Shown here: piece after piece, positions 28,785 through 37,739 of the stretch
Position numbering within the stretch: the stretch's first letter is position 1
Layout: each line of letters starts with the position of its first letter
Assembly: GCF_021530565.1 (NCBI RefSeq)
Contig: NZ_JAKGBI010000025.1
Coordinates: forward strand, 1 to 64,000
Source of the DNA: Pseudoalteromonas sp. SMS1
GTDB taxonomy: Bacteria; Pseudomonadota; Gammaproteobacteria; Enterobacterales; Alteromonadaceae
DNA: 64,000 bases
Direction of reading: 5' to 3'
Notes under the pieces: generated by a model
Told to the model about the DNA's origin: nothing
Databases searched by the model: none
The model's input: the letters and a program-made list of their open reading frames with translations, nothing else
Made by a program: the position numbers and the translations under genes

Positions 28785-29879
28785 ATGAATAACGACTATT
28801 TACTTTTAACACCCGGTCCCTTATCAACCTCAATTACTGTCAAAGAAGCAATGCTAAAAGATTGGTGTACATGGGATGACGATTACAATGTAGAGATTGT
28901 TCAGGCCATTCGTGCCGAACTTTGTCGACTTGCCACAAGCTGCACAGATTATACCGCAACATTAATGCAAGGCAGTGGTACCAGCTGTGTTGAATCTGCA
29001 CTAGGCTCTTTAATCCCCAATGACGGCAAACTCCTTGTCATCAATAATGGCGCCTATGGTGCGCGCATTGTAGAAATTGCACAATATCTCAATATTGCCT
29101 ATTCAGAGTTGAGCTACGCAGAAACACAAATTCCTGAGCCCTTAGATGTGGAAACGGTACTGCTTAGCGACCCCTTAATTACGCATGTTGCAATGGTACA
29201 CTGTGAAACCACAACAGGCATACTTAACCCAGTTAAAGACATTGCTAAAATTGTCAAAAAGCATAAAAAGGTCATGATATTGGACGCTATGAGCAGCTTT
29301 GGTGGCGTGCCATTTGATATGCATGAATGGCATATAGATGTGTTGATCAGCTCAGCGAATAAATGCATTCAAGGGGTACCTGGTTTTGGATTTGTCATCG
29401 CAAAACACGCTCTGATGGAAAATGCCAAAGGCCATGCTCGCTCTCTGTCTCTCGACCTACATGCGCAGTGGCAAACGATGGAACAATACCAAGGTAAGTG
29501 GCGCTTTACATCCCCCACTCACGTAGTCAGAGCTTTTGCACAGGCGTTAACAGAACTTCAGCAAGAGGGGGGGGTAACGGCTCGTCATCAAAGATACAAA
29601 AAAAATCAATCGTTACTGGTTGCAGGCATGCAGGCAATGGGATTTAAAACTTTGCTTGGGCAGGCTCTTCACTCACCCATTATAACCGCTTTTTATTCTC
29701 CACAATCGCCTGAGTATAACTTCAAGCGGTTTTATCAGCAGCTGAAGTCTCTCGGCTTTGTTATTTACCCTGGCAAAGTTTCCAATGCAGATTGCTTTAG
29801 AATTGGGAATATTGGAGATGTGACTTCTCACGATATTACCAGGTTACTCGATGCTGTCGCCACAGCAAAGTATTGGTAA
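28785..29879 (+). CDS. phnW: 2-aminoethylphosphonate--pyruvate transaminase
   Basis: Pyridoxal-phosphate enzyme that moves the amino group of 2-aminoethylphosphonate (AEP) to pyruvate, giving phosphonoacetaldehyde and alanine. Its 364 residues match the family. LLLTPGPLSTS near residues 6-16, MQGSGTSCVESALGSL near 61-76, the cofactor Asp167 in ILDAMSSFGG and the Schiff-base Lys193 in ANKCIQGVPGFGF are all present. The product feeds PhnX, encoded in the leftward operon at 36322. A predicted PhnR operator sits directly upstream, so transcription should rise when AEP or a derivative is sensed. The gene stands alone, apart from phnX, which is unusual since the two are often adjacent. Confidence 0.95.
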   Translation: MNNDYLLLTPGPLSTSITVKEAMLKDWCTWDDDYNVEIVQAIRAELCRLATSCTDYTATLMQGSGTSCVESALGSLIPNDGKLLVINNGAYGARIVEIAQYLNIAYSELSYAETQIPEPLDVETVLLSDPLITHVAMVHCETTTGILNPVKDIAKIVKKHKKVMILDAMSSFGGVPFDMHEWHIDVLISSANKCIQGVPGFGFVIAKHALMENAKGHARSLSLDLHAQWQTMEQYQGKWRFTSPTHVVRAFAQALTELQQEGGVTARHQRYKKNQSLLVAGMQAMGFKTLLGQALHSPIITAFYSPQSPEYNFKRFYQQLKSLGFVIYPGKVSNADCFRIGNIGDVTSHDITRLLDAVATAKYW

Positions 29880-29888
29880 GTAGAATGA

Positions 29889-29917
29889 CGCAGTGCACAG
29901 TCTTTCTATGCACTGCG
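29889..29917 (+). terminator. Hairpin after phnW
   Basis: A perfect 9-bp stem, CGCAGTGCA paired with TGCACTGCG, lies 10 bases after the phnW stop. No T run follows. Confidence 0.5.
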
Positions 29918-30003
29918 ACATAGAGATTGCTCTAAAAATACGAAGTAATATTGCCAGCACGGTATCGAGGCTTATGGTCGTTACCAGCTCGATTATCGCA
30001 GAT

Positions 30004-30038
30004 CATATGGAGCAACCCCGAACAGCTCGCTCCATATG
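30004..30038 (-). terminator. Hairpin after the chemoreceptor gene
   Basis: A perfect 10-bp stem, CATATGGAGC paired with GCTCCATATG, lies just beyond the stop of the leftward chemoreceptor gene. It is a likely terminator, but without a T tract. Confidence 0.5.
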
Positions 30039-30044
30039 GCAATA

Positions 30045-31679
30045 CTAGACTCTGAACCCTTCCACCACTAAGCCCAACTCTTGACTGGCGCTGCGCAGCG
30101 CTTTACTGGTATCCGTCAACGATTGAGTCGCATCCAATGAGAGGTTTGTAGAATCAGACAAATCCGTTATGCGGCGGTTTACTTCTTGTGCAGCATGAGA
30201 CTGTTCTTGCGTTGCACGCGCAATTTGACTGTTCATTTGCGAGATCACTTCAATAAACCGTTCAATTTCAGTCAACGCCGTATCCGCTTCTTTTGCCTGT
30301 TGCACGGATTCGATAGAAGTAGCTTGACTCTGCTGAACGGCAATGACCGCAGCCTGCGCTCCTTGTTGCAGTCTTTCAATCATCGACTGAATTTCATCTG
30401 TACTTTCACTCGTGCGGCTTGCTAATGTTCTCACCTCATCAGCAACAACTGCAAACCCCCTTCCTTGCTCGCCTGCACGCGCGGCTTCAATTGCTGCATT
30501 CAATGCCAATAGATTTGTTTGTTCTGAAATCCCTCGTATCACGTCTAGTACCGAACCGATGTTATTGCTTTCTTCTGCCAAAGAGCTCGTCACTTCGCTG
30601 ACTTGCTGAATACTGCCCGATAAGCTTTCAATCGTACCGATTGTTTTCGCTAAGGTGGCCTTACCTAATCCACTGTTTTTCATTGCATCTGTTGCGGCTT
30701 GTTCCGCCGCTTCTGCATTGTTATTGATTTCTTGTATTTGCATGCTCATTTGTTCTACAGCAGTGGCCACTTGTCGACTATTGTCGTTCTGCATTTCAAT
30801 AAAGTTCAAATTCCCACGCCCAGCTTGGTCAACTTCATGTGCCAAGTTTTTTACACTGTCACTGTTGCCGGCCACTTTAAGTATGGAGCTACGCATTCTT
30901 TCTGTGTAGGCATTAAAATGCTTGGTCAGTTTAGCGACTTCATCTTTACCATACTCATCGAGACGTAAGGTCAAATCCCCATCTCCATTGGCAATGCGTT
31001 TCATCGTATTGGCGGTTTCGCGAATTGGGTGCAGGATACTTTTTGAGATCAAAATACTGAGGCTAATAGATAAGATAATGATCACGGCAAAGTCGATGAG
31101 GAGATCATTTCTTTGCGATTGGTATTCCGAATAAATGGTGTCGAGGTAAACACCCGATCCCACGATCCACTGCCATGGTTCAAACCCTTTTACAAAAGAA
31201 ATTTTTTCAACGGGCTCTTGTGCCCCCGGCTTTGGCCATTTGTAGGGCACGAACCCACTGGATTGACGTGATACCACGTTTACCATATCGACAAACAGCG
31301 CTTTACCATCCGGGTCTTGTACGCCCTTTAATGACTTACCATTTAAATTTGGTTTAAATGGGTGCATCACCATCGCAGGCTGAAAGTCATTAACCCAAAA
31401 ATAGTTATCCTCTTCATATCTCAGGCTAGATAACGTATTTAAAGCTCGCTGTCTGGCTTCAGACTCCGTGAGTGCCCCGCTTTGTTGCTGTGCATAAAAG
31501 TGACGTAATATACTGTGTGCACTTTCTACGAGACTTTGTGTTTTTTCATATTGTTGTGACTCTAGTGCAGCATATTGGCGCTGCAAATTTAAAATGTTTT
31601 GGATCACCAAAGCGGCAATCACCGTTCCAATTAAAATCGTGAGGCGTTGATAAATACTACACTGCCTTAACGTTCGCAT
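30045..31679 (-). CDS. Methyl-accepting chemotaxis protein with single Cache sensor
   Basis: A 544-residue membrane chemoreceptor. TM1 lies near residues 10-30 and TM2 near 195-215. Between them is a periplasmic sCache_2-type sensor with the typical YEEDNYFWVNDFQPAMVMHP, VPYKWPKPG and GWEPWQW-like (here GFEPWQWIVGSGVY) elements, often found in receptors for small organic acids. A HAMP domain (about 215-270) and the methyl-accepting signalling domain follow, with the hairpin tip EQTNLLALNAAIEAARAGEQGRGFAVVADEVR. ATG 31679 is preferred because AAGGAA lies just upstream; the open frame continues to 31724. It neighbours phnW in convergent orientation, so sensing of AEP is conceivable but unsupported. 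Confidence 0.93.
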   Translation of the reverse strand: MRTLRQCSIYQRLTILIGTVIAALVIQNILNLQRQYAALESQQYEKTQSLVESAHSILRHFYAQQQSGALTESEARQRALNTLSSLRYEEDNYFWVNDFQPAMVMHPFKPNLNGKSLKGVQDPDGKALFVDMVNVVSRQSSGFVPYKWPKPGAQEPVEKISFVKGFEPWQWIVGSGVYLDTIYSEYQSQRNDLLIDFAVIIILSISLSILISKSILHPIRETANTMKRIANGDGDLTLRLDEYGKDEVAKLTKHFNAYTERMRSSILKVAGNSDSVKNLAHEVDQAGRGNLNFIEMQNDNSRQVATAVEQMSMQIQEINNNAEAAEQAATDAMKNSGLGKATLAKTIGTIESLSGSIQQVSEVTSSLAEESNNIGSVLDVIRGISEQTNLLALNAAIEAARAGEQGRGFAVVADEVRTLASRTSESTDEIQSMIERLQQGAQAAVIAVQQSQATSIESVQQAKEADTALTEIERFIEVISQMNSQIARATQEQSHAAQEVNRRITDLSDSTNLSLDATQSLTDTSKALRSASQELGLVVEGFRV

Positions 31680-32011
31680 AAGTTGTTCCTTCTTGCATAC
31701 ATATTGAACCTTAAATATAGACACGCAGAAATCGTTCGCCAGTGAAAATAAAAATAAAATTCATTTAAAACATAGGGATAGATAAAAACAAACACAACAG
31801 AAAAGCAATTACCCATTAGTCTATACTCCATACTATTCTCAACTTTAAACAGTCATGAGATCAAACTTGGTGCCTTAGACATGGCCTTTTATTCTTTCGG
31901 AACAATAAAAATCTGAGTGCACTAAACACATTGTTTAAATGGGCGTCGTTTTTCCTAGCTAGATCAGCTAGCATATCGACAATTAAATAATAATTAGAAA
32001 AAGAGGAAAAC

Positions 32012-33175
32012 ATGATCCAAGATGGATTCTCATTTATTGCATTTTTAATGTTTTTTGCAGGCCTTGTGATTTGGTATGAAAATAAATATAAAGATGGTCG
32101 TTTTTTTAAATACGTCCCTGCGGTGATTATTATCTATTTTTCTGCCATGGTCATGTCCACACTAGGTGTCTGGGATATGACAGACTCCGTAAAACAAGCA
32201 CGCGCAGAAGTAAGAACGGCCATTCTACCCGCTATGATTTTTTTGATGCTTTTGCGTGCAGACCTAAGAGACATTGTTAAGCTCGGTCCAAAATTACTCG
32301 GGACGTTTTTTGCTGCGACATTAAGTATCGTGCTTGGTTTTGTCGTGTCATTTGCTCTTTTCCAAAGCGTTTTAAGTGACAATGCCGCATTGACCTTTGG
32401 CGCACTTGCTGGCAGCTGGATTGGGGGGACGCAGAATATGGTCGCGGTTCAGCAGTCCCTTGGCCTAAATGATGCGGGAATGGGTTATACCCTGCTAATT
32501 GATTCCATTGACTATGCAATGTGGATTATGTTTTTACTGGCGTTAGTGCCTTTCGCCCACAAATTCAACGCTTGGACTAAGGCTGATACCAGCACATTGG
32601 ACGATTTACAGCAAAAACTCACGCTATCCAATGACCAAATACGCAAAGAAACAACCTTCCCTGATATGATGCTGTTACTCGGCTGCGCGTTTGGCCTATC
32701 TGCGCTGGCGACCTATGTGTCGGGTTTGCTACCGCAAAATGCAATTTTGAATGGCACAACTTGGAGTATCATGATAGTCACCTTGGCCGGTGTGGTATGT
32801 GCCATGACTCCACTTGGTAAAATTCCAGGCTCCCCGCAACTTTCAAACGTTCTGCTATACACATTAGTCGCTCTCATCGCGGCAAATGCCAACTTTGCTG
32901 AACTCACCCAAGCACCTGCATACATACTTGCAGGGTTTGTTATCTTGCTGATCCATGGCGTCATACTCACGACCATTGCAAAACTCTTTAAGTTAGATCT
33001 CTTCACCTGTGGTATCGCATCGTTAGCAAATATTGGCGGAGTGGCCTCTTCTCCCGTGCTGGCAGCGGCATACAGTCAAACATTAGTACCCGTGGCGATT
33101 TTGATGGCCCTCATGGGGGTTATCATTGGTACAGGGGGGGGTATTGGCGTTGCCATGTTGCTTCAAGCAATGTAG
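32012..33175 (+). CDS. DUF819 family membrane protein
   Basis: A 387-residue integral-membrane protein with about ten hydrophobic segments, of the DUF819 (YjcL-like) family. Characteristic pieces are ILPAMIFLMLLRADLRDI near residues 70-88, GSWIGGTQNMVAVQQSLG near 137-154 and GIASLANIGGVASSPVLAAAYS near 335-356. The two glycine-rich re-entrant-like motifs resemble those of secondary carriers. Members are predicted transporters of unknown substrate. The start follows a clear AAAGAGGAAA ribosome site. It lies between the chemoreceptor and phnR inside the phosphonate region but lacks the PhnR-type operator, so membership of that system is uncertain. Confidence 0.85.
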   Translation: MIQDGFSFIAFLMFFAGLVIWYENKYKDGRFFKYVPAVIIIYFSAMVMSTLGVWDMTDSVKQARAEVRTAILPAMIFLMLLRADLRDIVKLGPKLLGTFFAATLSIVLGFVVSFALFQSVLSDNAALTFGALAGSWIGGTQNMVAVQQSLGLNDAGMGYTLLIDSIDYAMWIMFLLALVPFAHKFNAWTKADTSTLDDLQQKLTLSNDQIRKETTFPDMMLLLGCAFGLSALATYVSGLLPQNAILNGTTWSIMIVTLAGVVCAMTPLGKIPGSPQLSNVLLYTLVALIAANANFAELTQAPAYILAGFVILLIHGVILTTIAKLFKLDLFTCGIASLANIGGVASSPVLAAAYSQTLVPVAILMALMGVIIGTGGGIGVAMLLQAM

Positions 33176-33190
33176 CCCCTTCAAGTTAAC

Positions 33191-33212
33191 GGCTCGAGTA
33201 CTCGCTTGAGCC
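33191..33212. terminator. Hairpin between DUF819 and phnR
   Basis: GGCTC paired with GAGCC, with further partial pairing inside, lies between the two convergent stops. A modest bidirectional terminator candidate. Confidence 0.4.
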
Positions 33213-33275
33213 ACGCTCAGCCGGTTCATAAAAACGCCCGTTATCTAACCAGCTGAGCTTAGTTTTCTGCACGGT

Positions 33276-33968
33276 TTAAACGCCTTCTACCACCATTTCG
33301 ATCGCATCGTGCAACCAATACTCAATATTGTAATCAACCAATTGTTCGTGCACATCATAGCGTGCACGCTTTACCTTTAAGCACGGCGCACCGCTGTTTT
33401 TTTCAAGCTTAAGTGCGACGTCATCCGGTAAAACCGTGACACTTATCACACATTGCTCATGACTTATTTCGACTTGATACTGCGCTGACATGATTTCTGT
33501 GATCGAACCATTTAAAGGTTGCTTTTCCAGTCCATTAAAGCGCGCTGCAAGGCAGTAAATTTGTTCCATTAAAATTGCGCGACCATCGAGTTTCCTAACG
33601 CGTGTTAGTTGATAGACCGCATCTCCATTAAAGTAATCATTGGCGATGCTATACATAGCGCTTGGAGGGGCTATGCTGATCACTTCGGTTTTTGGTGCAA
33701 AGCCCTGCTCATTGGTTAAGCGATTAAAGTTCACCTTACGTGCAGGGTGCCATCTCAGTTTTTGCGGTGTCACAAACCAGCCTCGGCGCTTTTGGCTATA
33801 TATCACTCCCTCAGCTTCCAGTCTTGCTAATGCTTCTCTGACTGTAATTCGAGTGGAATTGAATGTGTCCTGTAAATCACGCTCTGAAGGCAGTTTAGAT
33901 CCAGGCTGCATAGAGCCTTGAGATAACAAATCTTGGATATAGTTACGAATTTTCTGATATAGCAACAT
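33276..33968 (-). CDS. phnR: GntR/HutC-family regulator, phosphonate-utilisation type
   Basis: A 230-residue transcription factor. The winged helix of the GntR type covers residues 5-70, with SKLPSERDLQDTFNSTRITVREALARLEAEGVI. A UTRA ligand-binding domain follows at about 85-228, with VYQLTRVRKLDGRAILMEQIYCLA and VDYNIEYWLHDAI. This is the HutC subfamily, and the overall pattern fits the regulators that accompany phnW/phnX. It probably represses phnW and the receptor-phnX operon by binding CTGGTnTAGACCA and is released by AEP or a pathway intermediate. It lies between the two controlled units. A degenerate operator 11 bases before its own start suggests autoregulation. Confidence 0.85.
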   Translation of the reverse strand: MLLYQKIRNYIQDLLSQGSMQPGSKLPSERDLQDTFNSTRITVREALARLEAEGVIYSQKRRGWFVTPQKLRWHPARKVNFNRLTNEQGFAPKTEVISIAPPSAMYSIANDYFNGDAVYQLTRVRKLDGRAILMEQIYCLAARFNGLEKQPLNGSITEIMSAQYQVEISHEQCVISVTVLPDDVALKLEKNSGAPCLKVKRARYDVHEQLVDYNIEYWLHDAIEMVVEGV

Positions 33969-33979
33969 GGCATTATTTA

Positions 33980-33993
33980 GGGCCTAAACCAGC
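33980..33993 (-). promoter_or_regulatory. Degenerate PhnR-like operator before phnR
   Basis: On the minus strand the sequence GCTGGTTTAGGCCC keeps the left half-site and the GTnTA core of the two strong operators, but the right half has GGCCC instead of GACCA. It lies just before the phnR start codon, a suitable place for weak autoregulation. Confidence 0.4.
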
Positions 33994-34106
33994 AAGATAT
34001 GACAAGCTTACGTGAGTTTTATGACAATCTGAATCTCTATGCACGTAATATCATGACATTCAAAACAAAATATTGTGCAACCGCTGTGATTAATTCAGCT
34101 ATGACC

Positions 34107-35516
34107 CTAACCAAAGCCCTTAACATCGGGATCTAACTTGGCGGCACTGCCGCTTAATCCACTTAGCCAGATATCGAGCTTTGACGGCACCTTGCCCATA
34201 TCTTGTGCACGTTCCTTGCGCCTTATTGCGTTTCTTATGGTATAAGCCCCCACGCTTCTAAATGGCTCAAAAGGAAATTTCGATAATTGACCATTCACCA
34301 ATGCACACCTTGACCACGCGTTGTTTTGTTTCATGATTAAGGCACTGAGAATTTTGCCACCCAAGTAGGACTGCACCACGCCATTGCCCGAGTAGCCACT
34401 CCCATAGAAAACATTATCTTGCCCTGTTAGCTGTCCAAAGAATGGCATACCTGACACGCTGCGATCGGATGGGCCTGTCCAAGTCCGCTCAATCGGTAAG
34501 GCCTTGCCGAAAAAGTACTTAACAGAGTGCTCTAACATCTCTGAATAACGACTTGCTTGGTCAAACCGCCGACTCACTTGATTGGCAAAACTAAAATAAT
34601 TACCGCCCTTACCTAACATCAAACGACCATCAGGTGTTGTTCGGTAGTAGTTAACAAAAATTCGTGCATCAATAATCGGCGCGCCATGGCGTAAATTGCG
34701 TTTTGATAACAGTGCGGGGATCGGTTTTGTGATAACCATATCGCTTGATACCAAAACCACACTTCTTGCAAATTCGCTGAGCAGTGAGGGTAACCAAGCA
34801 TTCACGGCAAACGTTAAACTCGTCGCTCGAATCGTATGGCCCTGTTGCGTTGAGATAACTAATGTTTCGCCACCGCCATGAGACTGGTAGGCGGTATGCT
34901 CAAAAATACGGACCCCCAGTTTTATGGCAATTCGGCGCAAACCTCTAACTAATTTAGCAGGTTGAATACTGCCTGCATGGGGGCTAAAAATCGCGCGCTT
35001 ATTCGCATTTGAGCCTGTTGCCTGAAGTTTGTGTCCATCTACCAACTGCCAATGGTTAAGCCGGTGCTTTTCAAGCAGTTCGAGCACTGGCGCCAACTTG
35101 ACAACCTGAGCCTGATTCGAGGCAGTATAGTAAGTCCCATCAACTCGACAATCACAATCAATACCATAACGCTGAGTGAATTGATGAATCTCATGGACAG
35201 CTTGCTCTGAGTTTTGTACAAAAAAGCGAGCTTGCTCTAAGCCAAACTGCTTAATTAAGCTGGCAAACTTTGTAGACCAAGTCAGCATTGCCCCCCCATT
35301 TCGACCCGAGGCTCCCTGACCACATAACCCTTTGTCAATCACAGTTACATCGAGCGCCGGTCTAGCTTGCTTGAGCATAATAGCAGTCCAAAGGCCTGTA
35401 AATCCGCCTCCCACAATACAAGCGTCCGTATCAATGTCATGTTCTAACGACTTTGCTAAGTCCAAATCTGCACTATCGATGGCTTCATCAAACCAAAATG
35501 GTTGAAAACGCTTCAT
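34107..35516 (-). CDS. FAD-dependent oxidoreductase (DAO type) in the phosphonate operon
   Basis: A 469-residue flavoprotein of the D-amino-acid-oxidase (DAO/PuuB-like) fold. The FAD motif IVGGGFTGL is at residues 34-42, followed by VIDKGLCGQGASGRNGGAM, and the C-terminal GYSGNGVV with upstream FYGSG closes the FAD site. Its start overlaps the phnX stop by 4 bases, so the two are coupled. Flavoproteins of this type recur in AEP operons of other bacteria, where they are thought to oxidise amino groups of AEP or N-methylated or related aminophosphonates and so widen the substrate range feeding PhnX. That activity is inferred here. Confidence 0.8.
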   Translation of the reverse strand: MKRFQPFWFDEAIDSADLDLAKSLEHDIDTDACIVGGGFTGLWTAIMLKQARPALDVTVIDKGLCGQGASGRNGGAMLTWSTKFASLIKQFGLEQARFFVQNSEQAVHEIHQFTQRYGIDCDCRVDGTYYTASNQAQVVKLAPVLELLEKHRLNHWQLVDGHKLQATGSNANKRAIFSPHAGSIQPAKLVRGLRRIAIKLGVRIFEHTAYQSHGGGETLVISTQQGHTIRATSLTFAVNAWLPSLLSEFARSVVLVSSDMVITKPIPALLSKRNLRHGAPIIDARIFVNYYRTTPDGRLMLGKGGNYFSFANQVSRRFDQASRYSEMLEHSVKYFFGKALPIERTWTGPSDRSVSGMPFFGQLTGQDNVFYGSGYSGNGVVQSYLGGKILSALIMKQNNAWSRCALVNGQLSKFPFEPFRSVGAYTIRNAIRRKERAQDMGKVPSKLDIWLSGLSGSAAKLDPDVKGFG

Positions 35517-36322
35517 GGACGCGCCCCACGTGCCAATTTTGACTCTATTTCCTGTAAAATAGGCTCAATATCCGCAAGTGAGTCGATCACATAATGTGCT
35601 CCGGCAGAGGATAGCTGTGTATATGCGTTACGCGCTAATCCCTGTTGCTGTGAACTGTCTAGCGCGCTCCATTCTTCTTCGCTGAGCCCAACCGCATTAC
35701 CCGTAATTGCAATGCCGACTGTCCACATGCCTGCGTTTAACCCTTCCGTAATACCATGGATCGAATCATCTACTTTAACGCAAGAAGCAACGCGAGAAAT
35801 TCCCAAGTGTTGTACATTTTCCAGTGCCATCCAAGGCCCAGGACGCGATCCTGACATACAGTCATCGCTTGCTATAGCGCAATCTGGCACATATCCATAT
35901 TCTGCCGCCGCTGGAGCCAGCACCTCCATCACCGCATTCGGATACCCAGAGCAGCTGCCTATTTTTATGCCGCTCGCTTGTAGCTTATGGATCACCTCCA
36001 GCGTGCCGTCTATCGGCTTTGCCCGCTCAGCCACTTTGGCTATTTGCAATGGCATAAACGTTTCATAAATATGATCCACATCTTGAGGTGTTGGCATTCG
36101 GCCGAACTTCGCTTCCCAACGAGTACGAATTTTGGGTTCGCTGAGCAACGTATTTATATGATCCCATTTTCCCATGCCCATTGGGCCGCGGGCTTCTTGC
36201 AAAGTGATATCAAAGTCAAAGCCTCGTTTAAATGCTTCGACAAAGATACTGGTCGGCGCAATCGAACCATAGTCAACAACCGTACCTGCCCAATCTAGAA
36301 TAAGTGCTTCTATGTGTTTCAT
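35513..36322 (-). CDS. phnX: Phosphonoacetaldehyde hydrolase (phosphonatase)
   Basis: HAD-superfamily enzyme that cleaves the C-P bond of phosphonoacetaldehyde to acetaldehyde and phosphate. Its 269 residues match the family. The nucleophile is Asp10 in LILDWAGT, and the Schiff-base Lys52 is in the cap motif GPMGMGKWDHI, which marks true phosphonatases rather than other HAD enzymes. SCSGYP (motif II), GSRPGPWM and the acidic VKVDDSIHGI complete the site. The start follows AGGAATTC. It takes the product of PhnW and is the third gene of the leftward operon, downstream of the DUF5690 gene and coupled to the FAD oxidoreductase. Confidence 0.96.
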   Translation of the reverse strand: MKHIEALILDWAGTVVDYGSIAPTSIFVEAFKRGFDFDITLQEARGPMGMGKWDHINTLLSEPKIRTRWEAKFGRMPTPQDVDHIYETFMPLQIAKVAERAKPIDGTLEVIHKLQASGIKIGSCSGYPNAVMEVLAPAAAEYGYVPDCAIASDDCMSGSRPGPWMALENVQHLGISRVASCVKVDDSIHGITEGLNAGMWTVGIAITGNAVGLSEEEWSALDSSQQQGLARNAYTQLSSAGAHYVIDSLADIEPILQEIESKLARGARP

Positions 36323-36348
36323 GTGAATTCCTAATATGTGTCATTATG

Positions 36349-37686
36349 TTAGTTAGATGCGATTGCAATACGCGAAGAAGATACCTGTTGCGTGTGCTTG
36401 TTGAGCAACCGGGCTTTAAAGTAAATGAGCGCACTTACGACGAGTACGCCGGCAATGGCTGCGACCCAATAACAGGCAGAGATAAAAAACTGCAACCAAG
36501 AGAGCTCTGGCGTGGCAAATGTTTTGTAAAGCAAAATGCCCACCGATCCGATATATCCTGCAGAATCTGCAAGGTAAATCAAAAAACCAGCATTGGCTGT
36601 CGACCCCACCGCAGAGATAAGTCGGTCAAACAGAAAGCAGTTGTATGGGATGTAGCTGATATATAAACCGGCACCAAGTAGCACCATCCAGGCTTTTGAA
36701 GAGAGTAACTGCATTTCGTAACTGTACGTACTGCCAGCTAGCAGCAGAACACCAAACAAAATAAAATAATGATTGGCAAAAAACGCCGTCCGGTTGTTTT
36801 TGATGAGAACTAAAGCAGCCATTGCCAATAGAACAAGAAAAGCAATCCGGATCCCTGCATACGCGAATATACTCGGCTCATGGCCATAACCCAGCGCTTG
36901 CCAAATTTCGGCAGAGAAATTGTCTCTAAAGTCTCTGAAACCAGTAAAAAGTAAAAAGCTCAGTACCAACGCGAGTATGCCAAACCAATATTGCTTAAAA
37001 AATTGCCAACGTGCCTGGCCACTCATTGGCGCACGCTTTTGCCGAGCTTGTTCATCTTCTTGCGTGGGTTTTGGAATACTGTTTAAACACATCACGCTGA
37101 AAAGCAATAAGGGTAAAAAGACAGCACCAGTCGCAGCTGGCATCCACAATTCGGGTACATTCAATGTGACCACCAGCCATTGCCCAACCGTTCTCACAAG
37201 TCCTGAGGCTAAAATAAAGGTCACACTGAGCACTGCACCAAGTATTTCGGTGTTTTTGCGCCCTTCTAAGTAGCTAAACACCACGCCCCAAATCATGCCA
37301 AGGGATAATCCATTCACAAACAGCCAAACCACATTGACCCCAACGGGTGTTAAGGCAAATAACACCAATGCAAGTTCAGCGCTCAAAATCATACCGACAA
37401 TCACGGATGCACGCATACTCGGGCGCATTTCTGCAATGACTTTTACGCCGATGAACTTAGCACATAAATAGCCCAATACCTGCGCCAATATCAATGCCAC
37501 TTTAAAACTGATTAGCCATTCTGAATTGTTATAAGTTTCATATGAGTTCACTGAAAATGGCTTACGAAACGCATACATACTAAAGTACGTTAAGAATGCA
37601 CTCGATGCGGCAAACAAGACAAAGCCTACGCCACTCGCTCTTTCAAGCCAAGTGGGCGGTTGCTGCCAAAGGCGAAAATTGATCAT
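36349..37686 (-). CDS. DUF5690 (MFS-like) membrane protein, putative phosphonate transporter
   Basis: A 445-residue polytopic protein with about twelve hydrophobic segments, of the DUF5690 family related to the major facilitator superfamily. Typical pieces are AFLTYFSMYAFRKPF near residues 26-40, GMIWGVVFSYLEGRK near 130-144, FTGFRDFRDNFSAEIW near 250-265 and PYNCFLFDRLISA near 352. ATG 37686 is preferred since homologues begin just before the first helix; a GTG at 37719 is possible. It lies between a TonB-dependent receptor and phnX under one predicted operator. It is therefore the best candidate for inner-membrane uptake of AEP or a related phosphonate, because no phosphonate ABC transporter is visible. 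That transport role is inference. Confidence 0.75.
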   Translation of the reverse strand: MINFRLWQQPPTWLERASGVGFVLFAASSAFLTYFSMYAFRKPFSVNSYETYNNSEWLISFKVALILAQVLGYLCAKFIGVKVIAEMRPSMRASVIVGMILSAELALVLFALTPVGVNVVWLFVNGLSLGMIWGVVFSYLEGRKNTEILGAVLSVTFILASGLVRTVGQWLVVTLNVPELWMPAATGAVFLPLLLFSVMCLNSIPKPTQEDEQARQKRAPMSGQARWQFFKQYWFGILALVLSFLLFTGFRDFRDNFSAEIWQALGYGHEPSIFAYAGIRIAFLVLLAMAALVLIKNNRTAFFANHYFILFGVLLLAGSTYSYEMQLLSSKAWMVLLGAGLYISYIPYNCFLFDRLISAVGSTANAGFLIYLADSAGYIGSVGILLYKTFATPELSWLQFFISACYWVAAIAGVLVVSALIYFKARLLNKHTQQVSSSRIAIASN

Positions 37687-37739
37687 GATATTTCTACTCG
37701 TATCGGCAGGCTCTGACACCTGCCATAAGACTTTAATGA

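Noticed and set aside
33273..33284. GGTTTAAACG with a GTnTAnAC-type core near the 3' end of phnR
   Set aside because: It lacks the flanking CTG/CAG of the strong operators, overlaps the phnR stop codon and has no promoter to control.
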